A model generated the notes under the pieces. The model did not search any database. It was not told the DNA's origin and was given only the letters and a program-made list of their open reading frames with translations. Shown in pieces: positions 8,590-17,595 of a stretch of 64,000 nucleotides of DNA. The position numbers and the translations under genes were made by a program. Source of the DNA: Chelativorans sp. (lineage in GTDB: Bacteria; Pseudomonadota; Alphaproteobacteria; Rhizobiales; Rhizobiaceae); NCBI RefSeq assembly GCF_031180965.1, contig NZ_JAPSLH010000005.1, positions 62,001-126,000 on the forward strand, read 5' to 3'. Positions within the stretch are counted from its first letter, which is position 1; every line of letters starts with the position of its first letter.

Positions 8590-9399
8590 TCAGCCGGCGA
8601 AAAGCGCGGCCCTGCCATTGATGAGGGCCTCGGCCCGCGGCGTGAAGGCGTGGCCGTCGGGCCCGTGGAGGACGAGCGGGGGAAGCAGAGTGAGGCCGCC
8701 GCGCGCGCCTTTTCTGGCCGTCAGGATGATGCGGATCGCCTCCGCCTCCGCGCGCGGATGGACGGCGAGGGCGCGCGGGGCCCCGAAGCGGCCTTTCAGC
8801 GCATGAAGGATCTCGGCGAGCGATTGCGGCCGGGCGATGACGGCGACCTCGCCGCCCGGCACGGCGATGGCGGCGGCGGTGCGCAGCCAGCGCTCGAACA
8901 TGCCGTCCGCCATCACATGCGCCTCCCGCCGCAGCGCATCGGGCGTGGCGCGGTCGCGCGGGGCGTTGAAGGGCGGGTTCATGATGACGAAGTTAAAGGC
9001 GCGGTCGGCAAGGCCGGCGCGCGTCCGCTGCGGACCTGAAAGCTCCGCATCGGCTTCGAGCACCTCGATGCGGGGTGACAGCGCCGCGTTGTCCGAAAGG
9101 GCAAGGCTCTGCCGCGCGCAGGCGGCCATGTCAGGCGACTTCTCCACCAGGAGGATGCGCGCATCAGGGCAGCGGGCGGCGACGGCAAAGCCGGCCGCGC
9201 CGGCGCCCGCGCCGAGATCGGCGAGCCGGCCGGCAAAGCCGTCGGGAACCGCGGCGGAAAGCAGCATGGCGTCAAGGCCCGCGCGGTGGCCCCTGCCGGC
9301 GGGCTGGACGAGATGGAAGCCGCCGCGGTGGAAGGCGTCGATGGTGAAGGGCCCCGGCGCCTTCGCCTGCGCCGCCTCGCTTCTATCGTCCGAGCACAT
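8590..9399 (-). CDS. TrmN6-like tRNA1(Val) adenine-N6 methyltransferase
   Basis: 269 residues. A class I S-adenosylmethionine fold is seen: motif I ADLGAGAGAAGFAVAAR, then EKSPDMAACARQSL, and the adenine-N6 signature NPPF in FVIMNPPFNAPRDRA. In E. coli the homologue (TrmN6/YfiC) methylates A37 of tRNA1(Val). The start at ATG 9399 lies inside the end of the DUF2007 gene, a 17-base overlap that suggests coupled translation. Upstream extension to 9414 adds only five residues. The exact tRNA target is inferred from family. Confidence 0.88.
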   Translation of the reverse strand: MCSDDRSEAAQAKAPGPFTIDAFHRGGFHLVQPAGRGHRAGLDAMLLSAAVPDGFAGRLADLGAGAGAAGFAVAARCPDARILLVEKSPDMAACARQSLALSDNAALSPRIEVLEADAELSGPQRTRAGLADRAFNFVIMNPPFNAPRDRATPDALRREAHVMADGMFERWLRTAAAIAVPGGEVAVIARPQSLAEILHALKGRFGAPRALAVHPRAEAEAIRIILTARKGARGGLTLLPPLVLHGPDGHAFTPRAEALINGRAALFAG

Positions 9400-9604
9400 C
9401 CGCAAGGCCGGCATCTGCGAGGAGCTTGCGGGCTTCCTCCGCCCGGTCCTCGGCGACCATGACGCGGCGCGGCAGGACGCCGATCGAGCCTTCCATGATG
9501 CTCATATTCTGGTCGGCCACGAAGAATTCGATGCCGGCGTCGCGCAGCAGGCTTTCGATGAAGGAGATGGAAACGGCGTCGTTGGTGCGGATGAGCTCGA
9601 TCAT
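9383..9604 (-). CDS. DUF2007 domain protein
   Basis: 73 residues, MIELIRTNDAVSISF to ADVLGR. It matches the DUF2007 family of small proteins, sometimes called putative signal-transducing proteins, with an alpha-beta fold: LIRTNDAVSISFIESLLRDAG, then IEFFVADQNMS, and RRVMVAEDRAEEARKLLADAG. The biochemical role is unknown. It is divergent from the polyprenyl synthase gene and overlaps the methyltransferase gene, an order I know from other rhizobia. The 5' region 9605-9755 must hold the promoters for both directions. Confidence 0.85.
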   Translation of the reverse strand: MIELIRTNDAVSISFIESLLRDAGIEFFVADQNMSIMEGSIGVLPRRVMVAEDRAEEARKLLADAGLADVLGR

Positions 9605-9755
9605 GCGCCGAGGGTGGCAGGTTCGCGCCGGCTTGTAAATGCGAGGGCCTTGCCCTACCGGAGAGCCGCGCCATTTCGCCGCTTGCGGCGATGGCTGAAG
9701 CGGCCATAGACTTTGCCGGCGGCGGCTTGGCCGGCCGGGATGGAAGGAGGCGTTG

Positions 9756-10772
9756 TTGGGCGTCGTAGTGAACCTCGAAGACGGCAAGCGCGGTCCGGCC
9801 TCGATCGACCGCCTGATCGGCCTGACCAAGGACGATATGGCGCGCGTCAACGAGCTGATCTTGTCCAAGGCCGGCTCCGATGTCGAGCTCATCCCGGAAC
9901 TGGCGCGGCACCTCATCTCCTCCGGCGGCAAGCGGCTGCGGCCGATGGTGACGCTCGCCGCGGCGCAGATGTTCGGCTATGCGGGCGAGGGGCATGTCAA
10001 GCTCGCCACCAGTGTCGAGTTCATGCACACGGCGACGCTGCTGCATGACGACGTGGTGGACGAAAGCGACATGCGGCGCGGCAAGAAGACGGCGCGCATG
10101 ATCTGGGGCAACCAGGCGAGCGTGCTGGTCGGCGATTTCCTGCTCGGCCAAGCCTTCCGCATGATGGTGGATGTCGGCTCGCTGGATGCGCTCGACGTGC
10201 TTTCCACCGCCGCCGCCATCATCGCCGAGGGCGAGGTGATGCAGCTCGACGTCGCCAAGAACCTGGAGACGACCGAGGACGAATATCTGGCGGTGATCAG
10301 GGCCAAGACGGCGGCGCTCTTTTCCGCCGCCGCCGAGGTGGGGCCGATCATCGCGCAGGCCTCGCGCAACGACCGGGCGGCGCTGCGCTCCTTTGGCACG
10401 AATCTGGGCCTTGCCTTCCAGCTGGTGGACGACGCGCTGGACTATGGCGGCAGCACGAGCGATCTCGGCAAGAATGTCGGCGACGATTTCCGCGAGGGCA
10501 AGGTGACGCTGCCGGTGATCCTCGCCTACCGGCGCGGGTCGGAGGAGGAGCGGCAGTTCTGGAAGCGGGCGATCGAGGATAACGAGGCCGACGAGGCGGC
10601 GCTGGAAAAGGCGATCGGCCTCATGAACCGGCACGGCGCGATCGGCGACACGATCGGCCGCGCCCGGCATTTCGGCGAAATCGCGCGCGACGCGCTGGCG
10701 CCGCTCAAGAACACGCCGCAGAAGGCGGCGCTCTTCGACGTCATCGATTTCTGCATCAGCCGGGTCTCCTGA
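9756..10772 (+). CDS. ispB: Polyprenyl diphosphate synthase (octaprenyl/decaprenyl type)
   Basis: 338 residues. It condenses isopentenyl diphosphate units into the long side-chain precursor of ubiquinone. Both aspartate-rich Mg-binding motifs are present: LLHDDVVDESD (about residue 95) and FQLVDDALDYGG (about 222). The GGKRLRP motif near residue 55 binds the diphosphate. The start is one of two adjacent TTG codons; the second (9756) sits 5 bases after an excellent GGAAGGAGG and gives MGVVVNLE, as in relatives. Most alphaproteobacteria make ubiquinone-10, so the product may be decaprenyl diphosphate. It works upstream of UbiA, encoded at 20.8 kb. Confidence 0.94.
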   Translation: MGVVVNLEDGKRGPASIDRLIGLTKDDMARVNELILSKAGSDVELIPELARHLISSGGKRLRPMVTLAAAQMFGYAGEGHVKLATSVEFMHTATLLHDDVVDESDMRRGKKTARMIWGNQASVLVGDFLLGQAFRMMVDVGSLDALDVLSTAAAIIAEGEVMQLDVAKNLETTEDEYLAVIRAKTAALFSAAAEVGPIIAQASRNDRAALRSFGTNLGLAFQLVDDALDYGGSTSDLGKNVGDDFREGKVTLPVILAYRRGSEEERQFWKRAIEDNEADEAALEKAIGLMNRHGAIGDTIGRARHFGEIARDALAPLKNTPQKAALFDVIDFCISRVS

Positions 10773-10900
10773 GCGCGGCTTTCCCGCAAATCGCTGTTGC
10801 CGGTTGAAGCCTTTCCGCAAAAAGGCCATGCTCTGCGGCTAGCGGGGATTCCGCGGGCGGCCTCCCGGGGAGGCGGCAGGACCGGATCGGAAGGGAAACT

Positions 10901-12913
10901 ATGCGGCTTACCAAGGCGACACTCAAGACAAGTGCGGCGCTCGCGCTCTTCATGGCGCTTTCCATCGACGCCGGCGCGGCGCAGGAAACCGCCGCCAGGG
11001 CGACAGAAGCCGTGCCGACGAACACGTTTTCCGGCGCCTATCTTGCCGGGCGGGCCGCCGAATTCGACAACGACCTGAAGAACGCCGTCACCTTCTACGA
11101 GCGCGCCATAGCGCTCGATCCGGGCAATGCGGAACTGCAGCAGACGCTGCTCCTGACGCTGCTTTCGCAGGGCGAGATCGACAAGGCGCTGCCCTATGCG
11201 GAGAAGCTGAAGAGCGTTCCCGAGGTCGAGCGCTTCTCGCGCGTGACGCTCGCGGTCGACGCGTTCCGCAAGCAGGATTATGCGGCGGCGAAGCGCTGGC
11301 TCAATCTCGTGCTGGAATCCGATCTCGACCGGCTGATCACCGGCGTCATGACCAGCTGGGCCGATGTCGGCGAGGGGAATGCGGAGGCGGCCCTTGCCAA
11401 TCTCGACAAGCTGGAAGGGCCCGAGTGGTACACGCTGTTCAAGACCTACCAGCGGGCGCTGATCCTTGCCTATGACGGCCGCCAGGAAGAGGCCGACAAG
11501 GTGTTCGACGAGGTGGTCGGCACGCTTGCGCCCCGTTCGGTCGCCCCCGATACGTTCGGCCGCATCGCCGAGGTCTATGCCTCCTATTTGTCGAGCCGCG
11601 GCGAAAAGGACCGCGCGCTTGCCGTCCTCAACAAGGCGGAAGAGGAGGGCGGCGGCATCGCCACCATCCCCGAGCTGCGCGCGACGCTGGAAAAGGGCGG
11701 CAAGCTCGACCAGGTCGTGACCAAGCCCGCAGACGGCGCGTCGGAGATCCTGCTCAACCTCGCCACCGAGCTCGCGAGCGGCGGCGGCGATTCCTTCGTG
11801 CGGTTCTATCTCCAGCTCGGCCGCGCCCTGCGCCCGGACAGCGACGCGATCCTGGTGCAGCTTGCGCATGTGGCCGAGAGGGGACAGCAGGGCGAGGAGG
11901 CGATTGCGCTTTATCGCCGGATCAAGGACACCTCGCCATGGGCCCGCTTTGCCGCTTTCCAGATCGGGCTGAATCTGGCCGACCTGGACCGCAACGAAGA
12001 GGCGATCGAGCACCTGAAGAAGGTGCTGGAGGCCGACCCCAAGGACATGCGCGCCTATCTGGCGCTGGGCGGCGTCTACGCCAGCGAGAAGGATTATAGC
12101 GCAGCGGCGGAACTCTATGACCGCGCGGTGGCGCAGATCCCCGAGCCGAAGCGCAAGCACTGGAACATCTTCTATCAGCGCGGCATCGCCTATGAACGTC
12201 TGAAGGAATGGCCGAAGGCGGAACCGAACTTCAGGAAGGCGCTGGAGCTCTCGCCGGACCATCCCCAGGTGCTGAACTATCTCGGCTATTCCTGGATCGA
12301 CATGAACATGAATCTGGAAGAGGGGATGGAGCTCATCAAGAAGGCGGTGGAGCTGCGCCCGAGCGATGGCTACATCGTCGATTCGCTCGGCTGGGCCTAT
12401 TACCGGCAGGGCCAGTATGAGGAGGCGGTGAAGCATCTGGAGCGCGCCGTCTCGCTGCGGCCGGACGATGCGGTGCTGAACGATCATCTTGGCGACGTCT
12501 ATTGGCGCGTTGGCCGGCGGCTCGAAGCGCGCTACCAGTGGTCCCATGTCAAGGATCTCGAGGCTGAGCCGGACCTGCTTGCCCAGGTGGAGAAGAAGCT
12601 GAAGGAAGGCCTTCCCGAGGCGGACGGCAAGAAGCTTGCCGACGCCGCCGGCAATGCCCGCGTCCTGAACGATGGCAGCGGCCGCCAGCCCGCGGCAGCG
12701 CAGGCCGAGAAGCCCGCCGAGGGCGCGGCCCAGGAGGCCAGCCCCGCCACCTATACGGTGAAGCCCGGCCAGTCGCTCTGGTCCATCGCCGCCGAGCAAC
12801 TCGGAAGCGGCGAGCGCTTCCGCGAGATACTGGAACTCAACCCGGTGCTTCAGGGGGACCCGGGCCGCGTCCGCCCCGGCCTCGAGCTGACCCTTCCCGA
12901 GAAGGGAGAGTAG
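10901..12913 (+). CDS. TPR-repeat protein with C-terminal LysM domain, exported
   Basis: 670 residues. An N-terminal signal-like segment (LKTSAALALFMALSIDAGAAQ) is followed by many tetratricopeptide helices from about residue 40 to 560; the clearest repeats are HWNIFYQRGIAYERLKEWPK and VDSLGWAYYRQGQYEEAVKH. After an Ala-rich linker the protein ends in a LysM module (YTVKPGQSLWSIAAEQLGSG, about 617-636), which binds peptidoglycan. A periplasmic or outer-membrane-linked scaffold role is inferred; the partner is unknown. GGAAGGGAAACT before the ATG is a good ribosome site. A TPR protein of this kind beside the polyprenyl synthase gene is usual in rhizobia, though the LysM tail is less common. 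Confidence 0.88.
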   Translation: MRLTKATLKTSAALALFMALSIDAGAAQETAARATEAVPTNTFSGAYLAGRAAEFDNDLKNAVTFYERAIALDPGNAELQQTLLLTLLSQGEIDKALPYAEKLKSVPEVERFSRVTLAVDAFRKQDYAAAKRWLNLVLESDLDRLITGVMTSWADVGEGNAEAALANLDKLEGPEWYTLFKTYQRALILAYDGRQEEADKVFDEVVGTLAPRSVAPDTFGRIAEVYASYLSSRGEKDRALAVLNKAEEEGGGIATIPELRATLEKGGKLDQVVTKPADGASEILLNLATELASGGGDSFVRFYLQLGRALRPDSDAILVQLAHVAERGQQGEEAIALYRRIKDTSPWARFAAFQIGLNLADLDRNEEAIEHLKKVLEADPKDMRAYLALGGVYASEKDYSAAAELYDRAVAQIPEPKRKHWNIFYQRGIAYERLKEWPKAEPNFRKALELSPDHPQVLNYLGYSWIDMNMNLEEGMELIKKAVELRPSDGYIVDSLGWAYYRQGQYEEAVKHLERAVSLRPDDAVLNDHLGDVYWRVGRRLEARYQWSHVKDLEAEPDLLAQVEKKLKEGLPEADGKKLADAAGNARVLNDGSGRQPAAAQAEKPAEGAAQEASPATYTVKPGQSLWSIAAEQLGSGERFREILELNPVLQGDPGRVRPGLELTLPEKGE

Positions 12914-12950
12914 GCGCGGGCCGGTCTCCCAGGGCAGGGTACTCGCAGCT

Positions 12951-13080
12951 GGATAGACCTCCACTCCGGTCGGCTTTGCCGCCCACCTCCCCCCTTGAGA
13001 GCAGGGCTTCGCATATGCGTCTTTCCCCCACTCCGTCCCGCTTCGCGGGCCACCTCTCCCCCACTTTGTGGGGTAGAGGA
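12951..13080 (+). repeat. Two direct copies of an intergenic repeat
   Basis: Copy one (12951-13007) reads GACCTCCACTCCGGTCGGC, TTTGCCGCCCACCTCCCCC. Copy two (13011-13080) reads CATATGCGTCTTTCCCCCAC, TCCGTCCCGCTTCGCGGGCC, ACCTCTCCCCCACTTTGTGG. Both share CACTCCG - CTTTGCC/CTTCGCG - CCACCTC - CCCCC. Confidence 0.7.
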
Positions 13081-13105
13081 AGGGTGCGAGCCTTGCGGCC
13101 GGCGT

Positions 13106-13200
13106 TTCCTCTCCCCCGTCGAGCGGGGGAGAGGTGGTCGGCGAAGCCGATCGGAGTGGGGGTCGAACTCCATATGCGATTGCCCTCGATCGACAGGGAA
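13106..13200 (-). repeat. Inverted copy of the intergenic repeat with strong hairpin
   Basis: The reverse complement carries the same words as the two preceding copies (CCCCCACTCCGATCGGCTTC, GCCGACCACCTCTCCCCC). It contains an 11-bp perfect stem, CCTCTCCCCCG (13108-13118) and CGGGGGAGAGG (13124-13134). The outer end TCGAACTCCATATGCGATTG also occurs at 3760. Such elements are scattered through rhizobial intergenic DNA; transcription of either strand would fold strongly. Confidence 0.7.
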
Positions 13201-13297
13201 GAGCAAACGCGGTGGAAGGCAGGCGCCCGACCGCTGCCTTGACGCCCGGACAGGCGCGCAATAGGACGGGGCCGTTCCAGCCTCCGGAGAAGCCCGC

Positions 13298-14266
13298 GTG
13301 AACGCCAGTCCGTTGCCACACATGCATCCATCGCGGTCCTTCCAGGGCCTGATCCTGACGCTTCACGGCTACTGGGCGGCGCAGGGCTGCGTAATCCTCC
13401 AGCCCTACGACATGGAGGTGGGCGCGGGCACCTTCCACCCGGCGACGACCCTGCGCTCGCTCGGACCCCGGCCGTGGAATGCGGCCTATGTGCAGCCTTC
13501 GCGCCGGCCCAAGGACGGGCGTTACGGCGAGAACCCGAACCGGCTGCAGCACTACTATCAGTACCAGGTGATCCTGAAGCCGAACCCGCCCAACCTGCAG
13601 GAGCTCTATCTCGGCTCGCTGGCGGCCATCGGCCTCGACCCGCTGCTGCACGACATCCGCTTCGTCGAGGACGATTGGGAGAGCCCGACGCTCGGCGCCT
13701 GGGGGCTTGGCTGGGAGTGCTGGTGCGACGGAATGGAAGTGTCGCAGTTCACCTATTTCCAGCAGGTCTGCGGCATCGAATGCGCGCCCGTTTCCGGCGA
13801 GCTCACCTACGGGCTGGAGCGGCTCGCCATGTATGTGCAGGGCGTCGACAATGTCTACGACCTCAACTTCAACGGGCTGGAGGGCCCGGAGAAGGTGACC
13901 TATGGCGACGTGTTTCTGCAGGCGGAGCAGGAATACTCCCGGCATAATTTCGAGCATGCGGACACGGCGATGCTCTTCCGCCATTTCGAGGACGCGGAGA
14001 AGGAGTGCCGCGCGCTGCTTGCGGCCGGCGCGCCGCGCCCGAGCGACAATTCCACGCTGCACAAGATGGTGCTGCCCGCCTACGACCAGTGCATCAAGGC
14101 GAGCCACGTCTTCAACCTGCTGGACGCGCGCGGAGTGATCTCCGTCACGGAGCGGCAGAGCTACATCCTGCGCGTGCGGGACCTGGCCAAGGCCTGCGGC
14201 GAGGCCTTTCTCATGACCGAGGCGGGCGGCGGGGCGCCCGCCTCCATGGGAGAAGTCGCGGCTTAG
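13298..14266 (+). CDS. glyQ: Glycyl-tRNA synthetase alpha subunit
   Basis: 322 residues. With GlyS it forms the alpha2-beta2 enzyme that charges tRNA(Gly); the alpha subunit holds the glycine- and ATP-binding catalytic site. Signature sequence [20 protein letters not shown] and [19 protein letters not shown] at residues 11-46 is unmistakable, as is [20 protein letters not shown]. The GTG at 13298 has GGAG 8 bases upstream and is preferred; ATG 13322 would drop eight residues. glyS follows after 417 bases, a gap that contains a small gene on the other strand. Confidence 0.97.
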   Translation: MNASPLPHMHPSRSFQGLILTLHGYWAAQGCVILQPYDMEVGAGTFHPATTLRSLGPRPWNAAYVQPSRRPKDGRYGENPNRLQHYYQYQVILKPNPPNLQELYLGSLAAIGLDPLLHDIRFVEDDWESPTLGAWGLGWECWCDGMEVSQFTYFQQVCGIECAPVSGELTYGLERLAMYVQGVDNVYDLNFNGLEGPEKVTYGDVFLQAEQEYSRHNFEHADTAMLFRHFEDAEKECRALLAAGAPRPSDNSTLHKMVLPAYDQCIKASHVFNLLDARGVISVTERQSYILRVRDLAKACGEAFLMTEAGGGAPASMGEVAA

Positions 14267-14286
14267 CGGCTGGTGGGGATGCCTAT

Positions 14287-14469
14287 TCAGGCATCCGGGC
14301 AGAAACTTGCGGGAACGTCCGGCAGGACGATCGAGGGCCTGCACTTGCCGCCCGCCATCTCCACGGCGCGGCGCAGGCCGGTCATCTGCATATCGTCCGA
14401 AAAGGCCTGGTGCGCGGCGAAGCAGGCCAGGAGCGCGATCAGCTGCACAAATGTCGATACCGTCTTCAT
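14287..14469 (-). CDS. Small putative secreted protein with two cysteines
   Basis: 60 residues. The N-terminus MKTVSTFVQLIALLACFAA is a clear signal peptide with a plausible cut after HQAFS, leaving about 36 residues with cysteines in GGKCRPSIV and ASFCPDA that could form a disulfide. A good ribosome site (CGGAG, 6 bases before ATG) supports translation. It lies between glyQ and glyS on the opposite strand. I recognise no family. It could be a spurious frame, but the signal peptide and ribosome site together argue for a real gene. Confidence 0.5.
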   Translation of the reverse strand: MKTVSTFVQLIALLACFAAHQAFSDDMQMTGLRRAVEMAGGKCRPSIVLPDVPASFCPDA

Positions 14470-14683
14470 GACCGTCTCCGGGCAAAAAATCGCCTGCCTG
14501 AAGCGAGTGCCGCTTCAGCGTGCCTTTCCTTCGATGTGGATTTCGCTCCAAGGACGGGCGGCGGCCCGCACAGCCGACAGCCTGCGCAAAGTTTTTCGCT
14601 ACGCAGGGGCTCCAAAGGCGGGCGGTGGTGACAGCACCGGGCTGAGTTGCTATTGCCCGCGGACCTCCACGCGAGACTGACCG

Positions 14684-16981
14684 ATGCCCGACCTGCTTCT
14701 TGAACTGCGCTCAGAAGAAATTCCCGCCCGCATGCAGCGCAAGGCCGCGGGCGACCTGAAGAAGCTCGTGACGGACGGTTTGGTCGAGGCGGGCCTCACC
14801 TATGAGGCGGCGAGGGAATACTGGACGCCGCGCCGCCTGGCGCTCGACATCCGCGGCATCACCGCCCGCTCGCGCGACGTGCGCGAGGAGATCAAGGGGC
14901 CGTCGACCAGCGCGCCGGAACAGGCAGTGCAGGGCTTTCTCCGCAAGGCCGGCCTCACCGATATTGGCCAGATGCAGGTGCGGTCCGACTCGAAAAAGGG
15001 CGATTTCTACGTCGCGGTGATCGAGAGGAAGGGCAGGGCGGCCGAGGAGATCCTCGCCGACATCATGCCCGGCATCATCCGCGATTTCCCGTGGCCGAAA
15101 TCCATGCGCTGGGGCGCGGCCTCCCGCAATCCGGGATCGCTGCGTTGGGTCCGCCCACTGCAGTCCATCCTCTGCACCTTCGGCCCGGAAACGGAAGAGC
15201 CGGTGGTGGTCGGGTTCGAGGTGGACGGGATCCGCTCCTCAAACATCACCTATGGCCACCGCTTCCACGCGCCCGAGGCCATCACCGTGCGCCGCTTCGA
15301 GGATTATGTGGAGAAGCTGGAGCAGGCGAAGGTCGTGCTCGACGCCGAGCGGCGCAAGCGCATCATCCTTGATGATGCGAAGAACCTCGCCTTCGCGAGC
15401 GGGCTCGAACTCATCGAGGATGAGGGCCTGCTCGAGGAAGTCTCGGGCCTCGTCGAATGGCCGGTCGTGCTGATGGGCGAATTCGAGGAGGCCTTTCTGG
15501 CGATCCCGCCGGAGGTCGTGCGGCTGACCATCCGCGCCAACCAGAAGTGCTTTGTCACGCGCCCGCAGGGCGAGACGGAAAAACTCTCCAACCGCTTCAT
15601 CATCACGGCGAATATCGAGGCCTCCGATGGCGGCAAGGAGATCGCCTATGGCAATGGCAAGGTGGTGCGCGCGCGCCTTTCCGACGCGCTCTATTTCTGG
15701 AGGACCGACCAATCAGACCTGCCCGATCTCGACCGGTTGGCGGGATCGGCCGAAAGGTTCGGCCTCGACCTGAAAAAGCCGCTCGACCAGCGCATGGCGC
15801 GGCTCGACCATCTTGGCGTCACCTTCCACGCCAGGCTGGGCACGCAAGGCGAGCGCGTGGAGCGCATCCGCCGGCTGGCGCGCGAACTGGCTCCCATGGT
15901 CGGCGCCAATCCGGCGCTCGCCGAGCGCGCCGCCGTGCTCGCCAAGGCCGACCTGCAGACCGAGGTGGTGGGCGAATTCCCCGAACTGCAGGGCGCGATG
16001 GGGCGCAAATATGCCGAGCTCCAGGGCGAGAACCCGTCCGTCGCCCGCGCGATCGAGGAGCACTACAAGCCGCTCGGTCCGTCGGACATCGTGCCCACCG
16101 ACCCAGTCGCGGTCGCCGTGGCGCTGGCCGACAAGCTCGATACGCTGACGGGCTTCTGGAGCATCGACGAGAAGCCGACCGGGAGCAAGGATCCTTATGC
16201 GCTCAGAAGGGCGGCGCTGGGCGTGATCAGGATCGTTCTCGAAAATGGCCTCAACTTTTCCATCGATCCGATCAATGACGTGCAGGCGCTCCGCCATCAG
16301 ATCGGGGCAACGCCAGCAGCGGCAGGCAAGCTCGACGCCATCCTCTCGGCGGCGGTGTCGGGCGGACTGTTCGGGGAGCGCGCTCGCATCCTCATCGCCG
16401 AGGCCAAGGCCGATGCTCCGGCCTGGCTGCCGCTGGTTGAGGAGCACGACCCGGCGATCAGCGACGATCTGCGGACATTCCTTCAGGACCGCCTCAAGGT
16501 CTATTTGCGCGATGCCGGAGTGCGCCATGATGTCGTCGATGCCGTGATCACCTCCGAAAGCTGCAACCTTCTGCTGATCGTGCGCCGCGTCGAGGCGCTC
16601 TCGCAACTGCTCGACAGCGAGGCTGGAAAAAACCTGCTCGCCGGCACCAAGCGCGCGGCCAACATCCTTGCTGCCGAGGAGAAGAAGGGGACGCGGATCG
16701 CCGACGCGGTGGAGCCGGAGCTCCTGAAAGAGGAGGCCGAGATCCGCCTTTTCAGCGCGGTGAATCAGGCCGAGAAGGAAGCCGGCGAAGCGATTGCCGA
16801 ACAAGACTTTTCCGGCGCCATGAAGGCGCTTGCGGCACTGCGCGAACCGGTTGATTCATTCTTCGACCAGGTGCTGGTAAATGCCGAGGATGACAGGGTT
16901 CGCGCCAACCGGCTGGCGCTGCTGGCGCGCATCCGCCAGGCGACCGGGCGCGTGGCGGATTTCTCGAAGATCGCCGGCTAG
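14684..16981 (+). CDS. glyS: Glycyl-tRNA synthetase beta subunit
   Basis: 765 residues (family about 690-770; alphaproteobacterial forms are often longer). It forms alpha2-beta2 with GlyQ and carries tRNA recognition and anticodon-binding parts. Typical sequence: [19 protein letters not shown] at the start, [20 protein letters not shown] near 140, and an HD-like/anticodon region with [20 protein letters not shown] around 488-507. The long insertion of about 30-40 residues near 560-600 is common in this order. The stop is 10 bases from the end of the convergent gene at 16992. Confidence 0.97.
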   Translation: MPDLLLELRSEEIPARMQRKAAGDLKKLVTDGLVEAGLTYEAAREYWTPRRLALDIRGITARSRDVREEIKGPSTSAPEQAVQGFLRKAGLTDIGQMQVRSDSKKGDFYVAVIERKGRAAEEILADIMPGIIRDFPWPKSMRWGAASRNPGSLRWVRPLQSILCTFGPETEEPVVVGFEVDGIRSSNITYGHRFHAPEAITVRRFEDYVEKLEQAKVVLDAERRKRIILDDAKNLAFASGLELIEDEGLLEEVSGLVEWPVVLMGEFEEAFLAIPPEVVRLTIRANQKCFVTRPQGETEKLSNRFIITANIEASDGGKEIAYGNGKVVRARLSDALYFWRTDQSDLPDLDRLAGSAERFGLDLKKPLDQRMARLDHLGVTFHARLGTQGERVERIRRLARELAPMVGANPALAERAAVLAKADLQTEVVGEFPELQGAMGRKYAELQGENPSVARAIEEHYKPLGPSDIVPTDPVAVAVALADKLDTLTGFWSIDEKPTGSKDPYALRRAALGVIRIVLENGLNFSIDPINDVQALRHQIGATPAAAGKLDAILSAAVSGGLFGERARILIAEAKADAPAWLPLVEEHDPAISDDLRTFLQDRLKVYLRDAGVRHDVVDAVITSESCNLLLIVRRVEALSQLLDSEAGKNLLAGTKRAANILAAEEKKGTRIADAVEPELLKEEAEIRLFSAVNQAEKEAGEAIAEQDFSGAMKALAALREPVDSFFDQVLVNAEDDRVRANRLALLARIRQATGRVADFSKIAG

Positions 16982-16991
16982 CCCGGCCGGC

Positions 16992-17405
16992 TCAGTTGAA
17001 GACATAGACGGCGAGCGCTACGGCGGCGAGAGCGAGCAGGCCGGAGGCCGGCCCCAGGCGCTGGATGAATGCGGGCGGCGGTGTGCCCGGCTTGCCGCGC
17101 TTCATCGCCACGCGCGCTGCGATGGCGATGGCCAGCATGAGGGCGGCGGCGAGGATCTTCAGCGCGAAGGCGGTGCCGAGCAGCGCAGCATCATAATTGA
17201 CGATCCACAGCCACAGGCCCGTCGCCCACAGGACGAGGATGCCGGTGAGGCCGACCAGGCCGAGCTGTCTGCGCATCGCGATCAGGCCGGGGGCGGGCGG
17301 GCCTTCGGCGCGCTTTGCCGTGATGGCCATAATCATATGTCCGATGCCGCCGGCCGCGCCCATCATCAGGCCGACGAAATGCAGCGTCTTCATAAGAACC
17401 AACAT
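16992..17405 (-). CDS. Four-helix integral membrane protein, unknown function
   Basis: 137 residues from ATG 17405, which has GGGGAGAGG just upstream; the frame is open to 17501 without homology. Four hydrophobic segments are seen: about 4-25 (LMKTLHFVGLMMGAAGGIGHM), 48-70 (LVGLTGILVLWATGLWLWIV), 80-97 and 117-136. A conserved His lies in the first and the second segment is Trp-rich, which resembles the DUF2269/CopD-like membrane family, but that assignment is weak. It is convergent with glyS. Confidence 0.65.
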   Translation of the reverse strand: MLVLMKTLHFVGLMMGAAGGIGHMIMAITAKRAEGPPAPGLIAMRRQLGLVGLTGILVLWATGLWLWIVNYDAALLGTAFALKILAAALMLAIAIAARVAMKRGKPGTPPPAFIQRLGPASGLLALAAVALAVYVFN

Positions 17406-17595
17406 TTGCCCCTCTCCCCTTCGGCGCGGAAGGTGCGCCGCAGCGGCCGCCCCGTCAAGCGCCCGGCGGGGATAAATCCCCGCGCGCGGTTTCCCGCGCA
17501 TGCGCTTGAACCGATTCGGGAAAGGCGTGACGATCCGCCTTGCCCGGCGGGCCGCGGCGCGATAGGCACCGAGGCGGTATCTGGAAGGAAGAAAT

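Larger units (their letters stand above)
12914..13297. other. 384-base intergenic region filled by mosaic repeats
   Basis: No gene. The stretch holds three copies of a 55-70 base repeat, two in one direction and one inverted, described in the next entries. The glyQ ribosome site (GGAG) and GTG start lie at its right end, and the promoter of glyQ is probably in 13205-13280. Confidence 0.7.

Noticed and set aside
10859-10874. GCCTCCC-G-GGGAGGC palindrome before the TPR gene
   Set aside because: Such short G+C palindromes arise often in this DNA, there is no T run, and it overlaps no promoter element I can identify.
10526-14551. Very long open frame (1341 codons) on the minus strand across the TPR gene and glyQ
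   Set aside because: It is antisense to two well-recognised genes; its translation is rich in Arg, Gly and His with no family resemblance, the usual shadow of high-G+C coding DNA.
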